Shown: positions 7,858-15,949, counted from the stretch's first letter. The stretch is DNA of 28,460 nucleotides from JBPYFK01 sp051984675 (GCA_051984675.1 JBPYFK010000092.1:1-28460); one strand, 5' to 3'. Program-made: numbers and translations. The notes: generated by a model from the sequence alone, not told the origin.

Positions 7858-9285
7858 ATGCATCAAATACCCCATGCCGTGTCAGCACATGCTTCACCGG
7901 AACGACGCGCGGCAGATCCGTCCCCGGTCACGGTCGTGGAGTCGAACCTGATCAGGCGGGCCGTGGCCGCAGCGGCGATCGGCAACATCACGGAATGGTT
8001 CGACTTCGGCGTGTTCACCTACATGGCGACGACGATCGGCAAGGTCTTCTACCCCGGATCCAGTCCCACCGCACAACTCCTGGCGACGTTTGGCACGTTC
8101 GCCGCCGCCTTCCTCGTCCGCCCGCTTGGCGGTCTGTTCTTCGGACCGCTGGGCGACCGGATCGGCCGGACCAGGGTCCTGGCGGCCACGATGATCATGA
8201 TGGCGATCGGTACGTTCTGCATCGGCATCATCCCCGGCTACGCCACCATCGGCATCGCCGCGCCGATCTCCCTGCTGCTGGCGCGCCTGTTGCAGGGCTT
8301 CTCCACCGGTGGCGAGTACGGCGGCGCGATGACGTTCATCGCCGAGTACGCACCCGACAGGCGCCGAGGATTCCTCGGAAGTTGGCTGGAGTTCGGCACG
8401 CTCATCGGCTACATCATGGGCGCGCTCATCGTCACCGTGCTCGGCGCGGCACTTTCCCCCAGCGACCTGCTGTCGTGGGGCTGGCGCATCCCGTTCCTCA
8501 TCGCGGGACCGCTCGGCGTCGTCGGGATGTATCTGCGGCTGAACCTGGAGGAAACCCCCGCATTCGCACGGCTGACCGAGCGGGCGGAGGCACGCGAAAA
8601 CCAGCCCGCCAGGCAGGAGCTCCGCACGATCTTCCGCACGCACTGGCCGGCGATGTTGGCGTGCGGTGGTCTGGTGCTCGTGTTCAACGTGACCAACTAC
8701 ATGCTCACCTCCTACATGCCGACCTACCTCTCCGACGTACTGCCACCGCGGATCGGCGACACCGAGTCGTACCTGTTGCAAATCGCCGTCATGCTGATCA
8801 TGTTGCTCGTCATCACCTTCGTCGGCCGGATCTCTGACCGCGTGGGCCGCCGGCCCGTGATCCTCACCGGGTGCCTCGCGCTGGTAGTCCTGTCGGTGCC
8901 GTCCGTCCTGCTGATCCAGCAGGACACGATGCTGACCGTCTTCGCCGGTCTCATGCTCATGGGCTTCATGCTGGTCGTGTTCAGCGCGACCATGCCCTCC
9001 ACGCTCCCGGCACTGTTCCCCACCGGCATCCGGCAGGGAGCACTGTCGATCTCGTTCAACGTCTCCGTGTCGCTGTTCGGTGGAACGGTGGCCTCCGTGA
9101 TGACGGCACTGATTGCCGTCACCGGGGACATCATGTGGCCCGCCTACTACCTCATGGGCGCCGGCGTGGTCGGCGGGATCGCGGTCTGGTTCACCAAGGA
9201 ATCCGCGAACAAACCCCTCCTGGGTTCGGCCCCGGCAGTGGAATCAAAGAATCAAACACCAGAGCTGCAGGAAACAGCCGACTGA
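7858..9285 (+). CDS. MHS-family (ProP-like) proton symporter, probable betaine uptake
   Basis: A 475-residue major facilitator protein with about 12 membrane segments. Hallmarks of the metabolite:H+ symporter family are GNITEWFDFGVF near residue 41, the loop motif GPLGDRIGRTRVL between helices 2 and 3, RLLQGFSTGGEYGGAMTFIAEYAP in helix 4, and GRISDRVGRRPVIL in the second half. ProP of E. coli imports proline and glycine betaine and carries a C-terminal coiled coil for osmosensing. Here the C-terminus is short (KESANKPLLGSAPAVESKNQ) and shows no heptad pattern, which suggests uptake for catabolism, not osmosensing. AAAAGGGG lies 5 nt before ATG 7858. It follows the reductase after 161 nt, so it may be in the same operon or have its own promoter. 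Substrate is inferred from the neighbours. Confidence 0.88.
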   Translation: MHQIPHAVSAHASPERRAADPSPVTVVESNLIRRAVAAAAIGNITEWFDFGVFTYMATTIGKVFYPGSSPTAQLLATFGTFAAAFLVRPLGGLFFGPLGDRIGRTRVLAATMIMMAIGTFCIGIIPGYATIGIAAPISLLLARLLQGFSTGGEYGGAMTFIAEYAPDRRRGFLGSWLEFGTLIGYIMGALIVTVLGAALSPSDLLSWGWRIPFLIAGPLGVVGMYLRLNLEETPAFARLTERAEARENQPARQELRTIFRTHWPAMLACGGLVLVFNVTNYMLTSYMPTYLSDVLPPRIGDTESYLLQIAVMLIMLLVITFVGRISDRVGRRPVILTGCLALVVLSVPSVLLIQQDTMLTVFAGLMLMGFMLVVFSATMPSTLPALFPTGIRQGALSISFNVSVSLFGGTVASVMTALIAVTGDIMWPAYYLMGAGVVGGIAVWFTKESANKPLLGSAPAVESKNQTPELQETAD

Positions 9286-9626
9286 CCGCGGGCGTGTCGA
9301 GGGCACGCGGACTGCCGGCACGCTCAAGTGTTGGAACGTCCAGGAATCGCCCTGACCTGAAGGATCTTTTCCACAGGTCAGCGCGATATCTTCTGATCGA
9401 CCGCCACCAAGTTCGGCATCGAGCGCCGTGCCGACGACCGCGCACGCGCGTTCGAAAACGGCGGGCACTCAAACCAACAACGAATGGACACTCTCAGTTA
9501 ACCCGTTGTTACTTTCCGCGCAATAGGCTCGTGATGAGCGGACTGGTTCAGCATTCAGCACCCGTAGCGCCCAAGAGACACGGAGCGCCGCCGGGGGCGG
9601 TGCCAGCGCGGATCGAGGGATCGAAG
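9286..9626. other. Gap between transporter and FHA gene
   Basis: No gene is recognised. It holds a hairpin at 9352-9381, a 7-bp inverted pair AACAACG (9476-9482) / CGTTGTT (9504-9510), and a TAGGCT -10-like hexamer at 9524-9529 that could start the FHA transcript. An alternative FHA start (ATG 9534) would extend the gene into this gap. Confidence 0.5.
9352..9381 (+). terminator. Hairpin after the symporter gene
   Basis: Perfect 8-bp arms CTGACCTG (9352-9359) and CAGGTCAG (9374-9381) around 14 nt, 66 nt past the symporter stop. No T-tract follows. It probably marks the end of the betaine island transcript. Confidence 0.45.
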
Positions 9627-10049
9627 ATGGCCGAGGTGGAGATCTTGCACCAGCCTGGCCCACCGCCGGAGCCGGCCGCATCTGTCGAACTGGTGGTCAC
9701 ACGCGGTTCGACGCCCGGATTAACACCCCAAGCCGGTACCCGATTCTCGATCGGTGCCCAGCCGACGATGATTGGTCGGGACCGAAACTGCCATATCGTG
9801 CTCGACGACCCGACTGTCGCACGCCACCACGCGACGCTGTACCACCTCCATGGCCACCACTACGCGATCAGCGACAGCGGTTCGCTCAATGGCGTCTACG
9901 TCAACCGGCGGTCGGTGCGGCACACCGAGCTTGCCGAAGGGGACGAGATCTGGATCGGGAAGATCCGCCTGCGGTTCCACCGCACCGACGCGTCACCGGC
10001 GCGACCTACGAGTGCGAACACGCCGGGGGCGCTGAGCACCGGACCTTGA
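9627..10049 (+). CDS. Small FHA-domain protein with altered phosphothreonine site
   Basis: A 140-residue protein with one forkhead-associated domain at residues ~40-120: MIGRDRNCHIVLDDPTVARHHATLYH, then SDSGSLNGVYVNRRSVRHTELAEGDEIWIGKIRLRF. FHA domains bind phosphothreonine and often read Ser/Thr kinase signals. The canonical VSRRHA reads VARHHA here, so the serine that contacts the phosphate is Ala65; G50, R51 and N in SLNG remain. Binding may be weakened or changed. The chosen start, ATG 9627, has GAGGGA 6 nt upstream; ATG 9534 in frame would add 31 residues but has a poor ribosome site. The protein is followed after 13 nt by a tiny membrane-protein gene, suggesting a pair. No kinase or phosphatase gene is near. 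Confidence 0.8.
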   Translation: MAEVEILHQPGPPPEPAASVELVVTRGSTPGLTPQAGTRFSIGAQPTMIGRDRNCHIVLDDPTVARHHATLYHLHGHHYAISDSGSLNGVYVNRRSVRHTELAEGDEIWIGKIRLRFHRTDASPARPTSANTPGALSTGP

Positions 10050-10062
10050 GAGGAAGGCTCCC

Positions 10063-10179
10063 ATGGAAGACGTGGTCCTGCTCGCCTTGATCGAGCTAGC
10101 CGCCGTCGTGATCGGCACCTGGTACGTCAGCAGGGATGAAGACCGCGAAGCGCGGGCATTCTCGAAGCCAGAACCGTGA
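10063..10179 (+). CDS. 38-residue single-span membrane protein
   Basis: ATG 10063 has AGGAAGG 5 nt upstream and lies 13 nt after the FHA gene stop. The reading is MEDVVLLALIELAAVVIGTW continuing to a charged tail with YVSRDEDREARAFSKPEP. Residues ~4-22 form one hydrophobic helix; the tail is charged. The ribosome site and spacing make this a likely real gene co-transcribed with the FHA gene. Function is unknown; a membrane anchor or partner for the FHA protein is a guess. Confidence 0.62.
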   Translation: MEDVVLLALIELAAVVIGTWYVSRDEDREARAFSKPEP

Positions 10180-10264
10180 CTCGCCGCACAAGGGCCCCCT
10201 GGTAACACCGGACGAAGTGCGGCGATATTCCGAGCGAAATACCTTCTCACGGCAGGAATAAGTC

Positions 10265-10393
10265 ATGGCCCACTCGCTTTCCGCCGCGTTCTCGCGGCTG
10301 GTTCGCTATGCCCGTCGTCTCGACAACACGCACCACGACCAGGGGCTGGAGCGACACTTCTACGCCACGGTCCACCAGTGGCGGGTGCACTGA
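10265..10393 (+). CDS. 42-residue basic hypothetical protein
   Basis: ATG 10265 has CAGGAA 7 nt upstream. The reading begins MAHSLSAAFSRLVRYARRLD and ends ERHFYATVHQWRVH. It is rich in Arg and His, with an amphipathic start and no membrane segment. I do not recognise a family. It sits 85 nt after the tiny membrane-protein gene. The good ribosome site is the main support; it may still be a chance reading. Confidence 0.38.
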   Translation: MAHSLSAAFSRLVRYARRLDNTHHDQGLERHFYATVHQWRVH

Positions 10394-10491
10394 GCCTCTT
10401 CACAAGCAGCCCCAGATCGCCCACGACCCGTACCCCTGGCTGGGCGTCCCGCTTCCTGATGACCGACGAGTGGATCGCGGTCGGGAAGAAT

Positions 10492-10546
10492 TGCAACCGC
10501 CACTGAAAATCGCGATTCATCGCGAAGTGCCATTTGCACGGTTGCA
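10492..10546. repeat. Nested inverted repeats upstream of the reductase gene
   Basis: Outer 8-bp arms TGCAACCG (10492-10499) and CGGTTGCA (10539-10546) enclose an inner dyad TCGCGA-TTCA-TCGCGA (10510-10525). The two centres are within 2 bp of each other. It lies about 90 bp before the next start codon, so an operator or an RNA hairpin in the leader is possible. Confidence 0.55.
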
Positions 10547-10636
10547 GTTGCTCTGGCCGGGCGCCCACGTCATTGTGGTCACTGATGCCAACGGCAGCGC
10601 CTCGGATTGGGGGCGCGACGTGTGCTGGGGGAAGCC

Positions 10637-11185
10637 ATGAACATCACGGTGTTGGGCAGGGGAAACGTCGGCGGCGGCCTCGCCGGCAAGTGGCAGGCCG
10701 CCGGCCACGAGGTCACGACCCTGGGCCGCGACGGCGGTGACGTTTCCCCTGCGGATGTCCTGCTCGTCGCCGTCCCATCGCATGCGCTCAGCGAAGCGCT
10801 GGCGACGGTCGACGGCGCCCGGGGCAAGGTGGTGATCGACGCGACCAACGCGCTGGATCAGCGAGGGCCGGGAGCGGAGTCGCTGGCGCATGAGGTCAAG
10901 TCGATCGTCGGTGGACCTGTCGCCAAGGCATTCAATCTCAACTTCGCTGCCCTGTACGACGAGATCGCGAAGCAGCGCGTGGCCCCGAGCAATCTCTACG
11001 CGGCCGAGGAAGGCGCTCGCGAGGTGACCGAGCAGTTGATCCTCGACGCCGGGTATGCGCCGGTGTACGTGGGTGGTCTGGACAAGGCGCGACTGCTTGA
11101 GGAACACATCCACCTCATGTTCGCGATCAGCCAGGCCGGCCTTGGGCCGTTCTTCTACCGGATCGCGGCGCCAGGGCAGCTCTAA
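10637..11185 (+). CDS. NADPH-dependent F420-reductase-like (NADP-binding) protein
   Basis: A 182-residue, one-domain Rossmann protein. The N-terminus MNITVLGRGNVGGGLAGKW holds the dinucleotide motif, followed by TLGRDGGDVSPADVLLVAVP and VVIDATNAL, as in the F420:NADP oxidoreductase (NPD/Fno) group and ProC-like NADP-binding domains. The C-terminal half (AKAFNLNFAAL, then ILDAGYAPVYVGGLDKARLLEEH) fits the same group. It is a likely cytosolic NADPH-linked oxidoreductase that may use F420, common in actinobacteria, but the cofactor cannot be proved. The start ATG 10637 has GGGGAAG 3-9 nt upstream. It stands alone, with a drug exporter 139 nt downstream on the same strand. Confidence 0.75.
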   Translation: MNITVLGRGNVGGGLAGKWQAAGHEVTTLGRDGGDVSPADVLLVAVPSHALSEALATVDGARGKVVIDATNALDQRGPGAESLAHEVKSIVGGPVAKAFNLNFAALYDEIAKQRVAPSNLYAAEEGAREVTEQLILDAGYAPVYVGGLDKARLLEEHIHLMFAISQAGLGPFFYRIAAPGQL

Positions 11186-11324
11186 GACCTGCGCTAACGG
11201 AACCCGTGACGGTCAGCCTGGCGCCGGCGAAAAGCAGCTCCGGTCGTCGAAAGCGCCCCCGCCTCAGCCTGCCAGCGGTGATCATCAGGAATAGTTGGGC
11301 CGGGGCCGGTGGTTGGTCCGCGTG

Positions 11325-12578
11325 ATGGCCTGGACCCACTCTGCGGAGAGACACGGAGGCCCGCCAGTACCTCGCACGACGGTACTCGCGGCCATCCTGG
11401 GGTCCCTCGTGGCCTTCGGCCCGTTGTCCATCGACATGTACCTCCCCGCACTTCCGGCAATGGCCCAGGAATTCCGGGCCGGAGCGTCGGAGGTCCAGTT
11501 GACCCTCACGTCGTGTGTCTTCGGGCTGGGCCTCGGGCAACTCGTCATCGGCCCACTGTCCGACGCTGTGGGCCGGCGCCGGCCGCTGCTGGTGGGGCTA
11601 GCGGGGTACGCCGTGTTCTCGGTGGCCTGTGCCTTGGCGCCATCACCGTCGGCGTTGGTGGTGTTCCGGCTCTTGCAGGCGCTCAGCGGCTCGGCAGGTC
11701 TGGTGATCGCTCGCGCCGTGGTCCGCGACGTGTACTCGGGGATCGCGCTCGCACGCTTCTTCTCATCGCTCATGTTGGTCATGGGCGTCGCACCGATCTT
11801 GGCGCCGATGTTCGGCGGTCAGCTCATCAGAGTCACCTCCTGGCGGGGTGTGTTCGTGGTCCTGGCCTTGATCGGTCTGGTGCTGCTCGTTGCCTGCGCC
11901 CTCGCACTACCCGACACCCTGGCGCCGACGGCACGCGCACCCGGCCGGCTGGGTACCACGATGAGCACCTACCGGCGACTGCTGGCCGACCGGGCGTTTC
12001 TCGGCCACGCGCTGGCCGGTGGCCTGGGCTTCGCGGCGATGTTCGCCTACATCTCGGGGTCCTCATTCGTGTTCCAAGTGATCTACCGGCTGTCGCCCCA
12101 GCGGTTCAGCCTGGTTTTCGCTGCGAACGCGATCGGGATCGTGCTGCTCAGCCAACTGAACGGCCGCCTCCTCGTGAACCGCTTCGGGCCCCGGCACCTG
12201 CTCGCTTCGGGGCTGGTCGCCCAGGTGCTGGGCGGCTTGGCCTTGCTGATCGCTGTGTTGGCCGGCGCAGGTTTGCCGTGGGTGCTGCTGGCCTTGTTCG
12301 TCGTCGTGGCCAGCGTCGGTCTCGTATTGCCCAATGCGACCGCCCTCGCGCTCGGGAACTACCCCGAAGCGGCGGGATCGGCTTCGGCACTTCTCGGCGT
12401 GGCGCAGTTCGTGTTCGGCGGCGCGATCGCGCCACTGGTCGGCATCGCGGGCTCCGGGACCGCCCTGCCGATGGCGATCACCATCGTTGCCCTTCCAATC
12501 AGCGCGCTTCTGGCACTCACCGGGCTGGGCAGCCGCTTACCAGCGCATGCGGGGAACACTGGGGGCGAACCTGTCTGA
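11325..12578 (+). CDS. Bcr/CflA-type multidrug efflux MFS transporter
   Basis: A 417-residue, 12-span drug:H+ antiporter. Family marks are GPLSIDMYLPALPAMAQEF in helix 1, GQLVIGPLSDAVGRRRPLL (motif A) after helix 2, and RLLQALSGSAGLVIARAVVRD in helix 4. Proteins of this group export bicyclomycin, chloramphenicol or other small drugs from the cytoplasm. The start is uncertain: ATG 11325 (or GTG 11322) leaves a normal 20-residue lead before helix 1 but has no clear ribosome site; TTG 11295 has AGGA only 4 nt upstream. Substrate is unknown. No dedicated regulator adjoins it. Confidence 0.85.
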   Translation: MAWTHSAERHGGPPVPRTTVLAAILGSLVAFGPLSIDMYLPALPAMAQEFRAGASEVQLTLTSCVFGLGLGQLVIGPLSDAVGRRRPLLVGLAGYAVFSVACALAPSPSALVVFRLLQALSGSAGLVIARAVVRDVYSGIALARFFSSLMLVMGVAPILAPMFGGQLIRVTSWRGVFVVLALIGLVLLVACALALPDTLAPTARAPGRLGTTMSTYRRLLADRAFLGHALAGGLGFAAMFAYISGSSFVFQVIYRLSPQRFSLVFAANAIGIVLLSQLNGRLLVNRFGPRHLLASGLVAQVLGGLALLIAVLAGAGLPWVLLALFVVVASVGLVLPNATALALGNYPEAAGSASALLGVAQFVFGGAIAPLVGIAGSGTALPMAITIVALPISALLALTGLGSRLPAHAGNTGGEPV

Positions 12579-12738
12579 CCCGTCCCTGATCTCTCCTTGC
12601 TTTGTGGTCAGTGGTGTTATCGCTCAACCCCTGAAGTACGGACAGCGAACCTCACGTGAACGAACGGTTTTGTGCGCTGGGAGCGTCCGCCGCTGGCCAT
12701 AGGCTTGATCGTCCTGGACCAGCTTGGGAGGAGCGACG

Positions 12739-14427
12739 GTGGGAGAGGCGGTCGGCGTCGGGAGTGCGCTGAAGTCGTTTGCCGACCTGCTGGGAACGCA
12801 CCCCGGCTATCTCGGGATCGCCATCCTCCTGCTGACCGCGGCTCCGCTGGCCGACCGGTACATCGTCCGCCGTAAACGGATCCGCTACCGCGTGCTCTAC
12901 AACTCGAAGCTGGGGCTCAGCCCAGTCGAATTGCGCGACGGCAACCCACCTTCGGCCCAGGCCGATCCGCGACTGCTGCAGCTGACTCGGGTGCTGGATC
13001 GGATGAGCATCGTGATCATCCGCATCCGCAACAGCGGCAGCTACGACATCGGCCCGGAGGACTTCGCGGACGACCTCTCCTTCACGTTCGGCCGGCGCAC
13101 CGTGTGGGACGCACGGGTTTCCGAAGCCAGCAGTGACGACCTCCGCGAACAGGTCCGGCGCAACCTCGAGTTCGTCCCCTCGGTCGACTCGCCGGCCGAG
13201 CAAACCGACAGCAGGGAAAACCTCAACACGGTACGCAACTGGCTCGCGCGCCGGCTGCTGAAGCAGTTGGGGGCTGAGCAACCCGCCGCAGTCGACCCGG
13301 ACCCGCAGTGGCAGGAGGTCAGACTGACGAGGTTGTCCTTACACCGCAGGGAGAAATTCAAACTCGTCGTCCTCCTTCGGGAACCCGACGACACGGCGCA
13401 CGGCACGATCACCAAGAACATCCAGCGACGCGGTCGATTCCACAAGGACGGGCGGATCAAGGATGAGGGAGAAGAACGGGCCATCACCTGGCAGCGAGCG
13501 ACCCTGTCGGTGGCCGTTCTGCTCATGGGCGCGTTGATCGCCACACTGCTGCTGGGCAGCAGCGGCAGGGGCGATTCCGCTCAATGCTCTGCCGGGAGCC
13601 TGCAAATCGACGGCTCCAGCGCATTCATGCCTACTGTCGACGTGATCGCACGAAAGTACCAGAACACGTGTGGTGACACGAAAATCGCCACCAAACCCAC
13701 CGGGAGCCTGGCCGGTATCGCGGAACTGAACAGCCAATCGCAGGCCGGTGAGCTGGCAGTGGTGTCCGACGGCGAGGTGCACGCGGCGGGGGCTCAGCCG
13801 CATCCGGTCGCCGTCATCGTTTACGGGATCGTGGTGAACAGCGCGGCCGGCGTTGACGAGCTCACTTCCGACCAGCTTCGCGCGATCTACACCGGACAGA
13901 TCACGAACTGGAAGGACGTCGGTGGGCGCGACATGGGGATCAGGATCGTCAGCCGGGACGAGGACTCCGGCACCCGTTGGACCTTTCAGAACAAACTCCT
14001 CTCGGGCGCGCAAGAAGCACCACACTCCTCCCTCCAGTGCGATCAGCGCGACCTTGCCCCGCAAGCCCCCACCATTCGCTGCGTTAGCACCACCACCGAA
14101 GACCTGCTCGCCAAGGTCAACGCCACACCCGGTGCGATCGGCTACGCCGACGCGGCGACCGCGAAGGAGACCGCGAAGCAGCGCAAGCTCAACGTCATCA
14201 GGATCAACGGCAAGGACCCGGACGTCTCCAACGCCCTCCGCCCGGGCCCCGGCGGTACGGATCTGGGGTATCCATTTTGGACGATCGAGTACTTCTACAC
14301 CCAGGGTTCACCCATCGGCCGCTCCATGACGAACTCGTTCCTCGACTACCTCGGCAGCGATCCCGCGCGCGCCGAACTCCGCCGCGCCGGCTACGCCCCG
14401 TGCGTCGACAAGCCTGACCTGTGCTGA
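12739..14427 (+). CDS. Two-span membrane protein with cytosolic domain and extracellular PstS-like binding domain
   Basis: A 562-residue protein starting at GTG 12739, with GGGAGGA 6 nt upstream. Residues ~24-43 are a membrane span, followed by a basic stop (RRKRIRYRV). Residues ~45-250 form a soluble region I do not recognise (NSKLGLSPVELRDGNPP, RIRNSGSYDIGPEDF, and basic KNIQRRGRFHKDGRIKDEGEE). A second span lies at ~255-274. The outside part, ~283-562, looks like a phosphate-binding-type periplasmic domain: LQIDGSSAFMPTVDVIARKY, TSDQLRAIYTGQITNWKDVGG, SRDEDSGTRWTF, and IGYADAATAKE, as in PstS. Cys residues at the domain start and the C-terminal end may form disulfides. No PstC/A/B transport genes are near, so a sensory or binding role seems likelier than uptake. 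The ligand is unknown; phosphate is the family default. Confidence 0.75.
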   Translation: MGEAVGVGSALKSFADLLGTHPGYLGIAILLLTAAPLADRYIVRRKRIRYRVLYNSKLGLSPVELRDGNPPSAQADPRLLQLTRVLDRMSIVIIRIRNSGSYDIGPEDFADDLSFTFGRRTVWDARVSEASSDDLREQVRRNLEFVPSVDSPAEQTDSRENLNTVRNWLARRLLKQLGAEQPAAVDPDPQWQEVRLTRLSLHRREKFKLVVLLREPDDTAHGTITKNIQRRGRFHKDGRIKDEGEERAITWQRATLSVAVLLMGALIATLLLGSSGRGDSAQCSAGSLQIDGSSAFMPTVDVIARKYQNTCGDTKIATKPTGSLAGIAELNSQSQAGELAVVSDGEVHAAGAQPHPVAVIVYGIVVNSAAGVDELTSDQLRAIYTGQITNWKDVGGRDMGIRIVSRDEDSGTRWTFQNKLLSGAQEAPHSSLQCDQRDLAPQAPTIRCVSTTTEDLLAKVNATPGAIGYADAATAKETAKQRKLNVIRINGKDPDVSNALRPGPGGTDLGYPFWTIEYFYTQGSPIGRSMTNSFLDYLGSDPARAELRRAGYAPCVDKPDLC

Positions 14428-14538
14428 GGCACTCAAGACTGTCGCGCCGCGCGGCCTCCCTACCAAGGGCTAGAGCAGCCACCGGTTAGGTCCGGTCACT
14501 CAGGCGACGAACATTGACGGCACTGTACCCTCGGTTTT

Positions 14539-14559
14539 CCTGTTACTTCGAGTAACAGG
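14539..14559. terminator. Perfect 9-bp-arm palindrome between convergent genes
   Basis: CCTGTTACT (14539-14547) and AGTAACAGG (14551-14559) flank a TCG loop. It lies between the convergent ends of the PstS-like gene (+) and the DUF1801 gene (-). A two-way terminator is the simplest reading. There is no clear T-tract and the stem is only moderately GC-rich, so a protein-binding site is also possible. Confidence 0.5.
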
Positions 14560-14595
14560 CGATCGATCGGATGGTGGGTACCGGCGTTGCGGATG

Positions 14596-14937
14596 TCAGG
14601 GCTGATTGAGCGCGATCGCCTCGCGCACCAGCACGACGAAGGCGTCCTCGTCGAGTTCGTCACCCTCGTGGATGTCGATGGCACGCCGTGTGCCCGCGTC
14701 CAGGCTCGCATTGAACAGCCCGTCCCGGTCAGCGAGCGAGGCACCCTTGGCGAATGTGATCTTCACCTTGTTCTTGTAGGTCTCCAGCGTGCAAACGAGT
14801 CCCGAGTGCGAGAACGTCGGCACGCCCTCCGGATTCGACGGCTTGCGCCACTTCGCCTCCTCGACCACGTCGGGGTCGGCCTGGACAATGAGCGCCCGCA
14901 CGCGGTCGGCGATGTCAGCTCTCCAGTCAGCGGTCAC
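14596..14937 (-). CDS. DUF1801-family (YdhG-like) small protein
   Basis: A 113-residue cytosolic protein from GTG 14937, with AGGG 8 nt upstream. The pattern VRALIVQADPDVVEEAKWRKPSNPEGVPTFSH, then VCTLETYKNKVKITFAKGASLAD and DLDEDAFVVLVREAIALN, matches the DUF1801 fold, in which a Trp/Lys-rich strand and a K-hydrophobic-F motif are typical. The biochemical role of this family is not established. It is a stand-alone gene convergent with the PstS-like gene. Confidence 0.75.
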   Translation of the reverse strand: MTADWRADIADRVRALIVQADPDVVEEAKWRKPSNPEGVPTFSHSGLVCTLETYKNKVKITFAKGASLADRDGLFNASLDAGTRRAIDIHEGDELDEDAFVVLVREAIALNQP

Positions 14938-15145
14938 GAGACAAACCCTACCCGCACCTGGTCATACCGGGATGGGAGAGAGGCGCGGTCATCCTCGTTT
15001 CCCAAGGACGCGAGCCGCTCCACCCATAGGCACTGATGACGAAGACGCGCATGAAGAGCTTCCTTCCGCAGTGATGTCAGTGACTGATATCGCCAACTGG
15101 TGTCAGACCGCGGCGAGCCTGTAGGGGGGCGGTTCGTGCCGGCGT

Positions 15146-15871
15146 TCAGGGGCGGCCGCTGAACTCCACAACCCCGGTGTCCAGGCAGTAATAGGCGCCG
15201 ATCACGTGGCTGCGTTCGGCTTCGACGATCGGGTCGGCACGGAGTCGCTCGACGGTCAACCGGATCTGGGCCCGGATGGTGTTGTCGATCTGGTCGCCGG
15301 GCAGCGGTTTGGCGGCCTCGTAGGCGGGCTTCAGCGCGTCAACGACCTCCACAAGATGATCTGGCACCTCCGCGCCGGTGTTGAGAGCCTCCACCGCGAG
15401 CGTGACCGCACCGCACCGCTGGTGACCCAGCACCACGACCAGAGGTGTGGAGGATTCCTCCTCGCCGTACTCCACAGCCCCCTGGACCAGCCCGTCCATC
15501 GTCTGCGCCGCCGTGCGGATCACGAACACATCGCCGACCCCACGGTCGAACACGATCTCCGGGGGCACGCGGGAATCGATACACGTGAACACCGTGGCGA
15601 ACGGATGCTGCGCCGGCGCCACGGCTACCCGCCGGGCCACGGTCTGGTGCGGGTGGATCAGCCGTCCCCGTACCCACCGCTGGTTGCCCTCCTCAAGCAA
15701 GCGGAACGCCTGCTGCGGTGTGGACACGTCCGGGTCGTCCCCTGCTGCGTGGGCTACCCCAGTGGAGAGCAGATCCAGTGCGCCTGCGCTCGCCACTGCG
15801 GCGCCGCCGACCAGGAAACGCCGCCGGCTCGACGCGGGCGGCGAGTGTTTCGAGTGCGCTCGATCCGTCAC
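15146..15871 (-). CDS. Tat-exported beta-carbonic anhydrase
   Basis: A 241-residue beta-class carbonic anhydrase that hydrates CO2 to bicarbonate. The start GTG 15871 has GGAG 7 nt upstream. Residues ~14-43 are a twin-arginine signal: SSRRRFLVGGAAVASAGALD and an AHA-A cleavage region near 40-44. The catalytic set is C97, D99 and R101 (FTCIDSRVPPE) and H150 and C153 (LGHQRCGA), so all zinc ligands and the Asp-Arg dyad are present. The protein would fold in the cytoplasm and act outside the membrane. Exported beta-carbonic anhydrases of this kind are known in actinobacteria. Nothing next to it suggests a linked pathway. Confidence 0.9.
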   Translation of the reverse strand: MTDRAHSKHSPPASSRRRFLVGGAAVASAGALDLLSTGVAHAAGDDPDVSTPQQAFRLLEEGNQRWVRGRLIHPHQTVARRVAVAPAQHPFATVFTCIDSRVPPEIVFDRGVGDVFVIRTAAQTMDGLVQGAVEYGEEESSTPLVVVLGHQRCGAVTLAVEALNTGAEVPDHLVEVVDALKPAYEAAKPLPGDQIDNTIRAQIRLTVERLRADPIVEAERSHVIGAYYCLDTGVVEFSGRP

Positions 15872-15949
15872 GGTCGCTCTCCGTCTCCCCTGCCGTTGAT
15901 GAGTGCGTTCCCACTTTCCGACCTGGTAGCGAGACCGACAGTGCGCAAC

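Noticed and set aside
10308..10640. 110-codon frame before the F420-reductase-like gene
   Set aside because: It begins inside another small frame, has no ribosome site and crosses the nested palindrome; the translation has no known motif.
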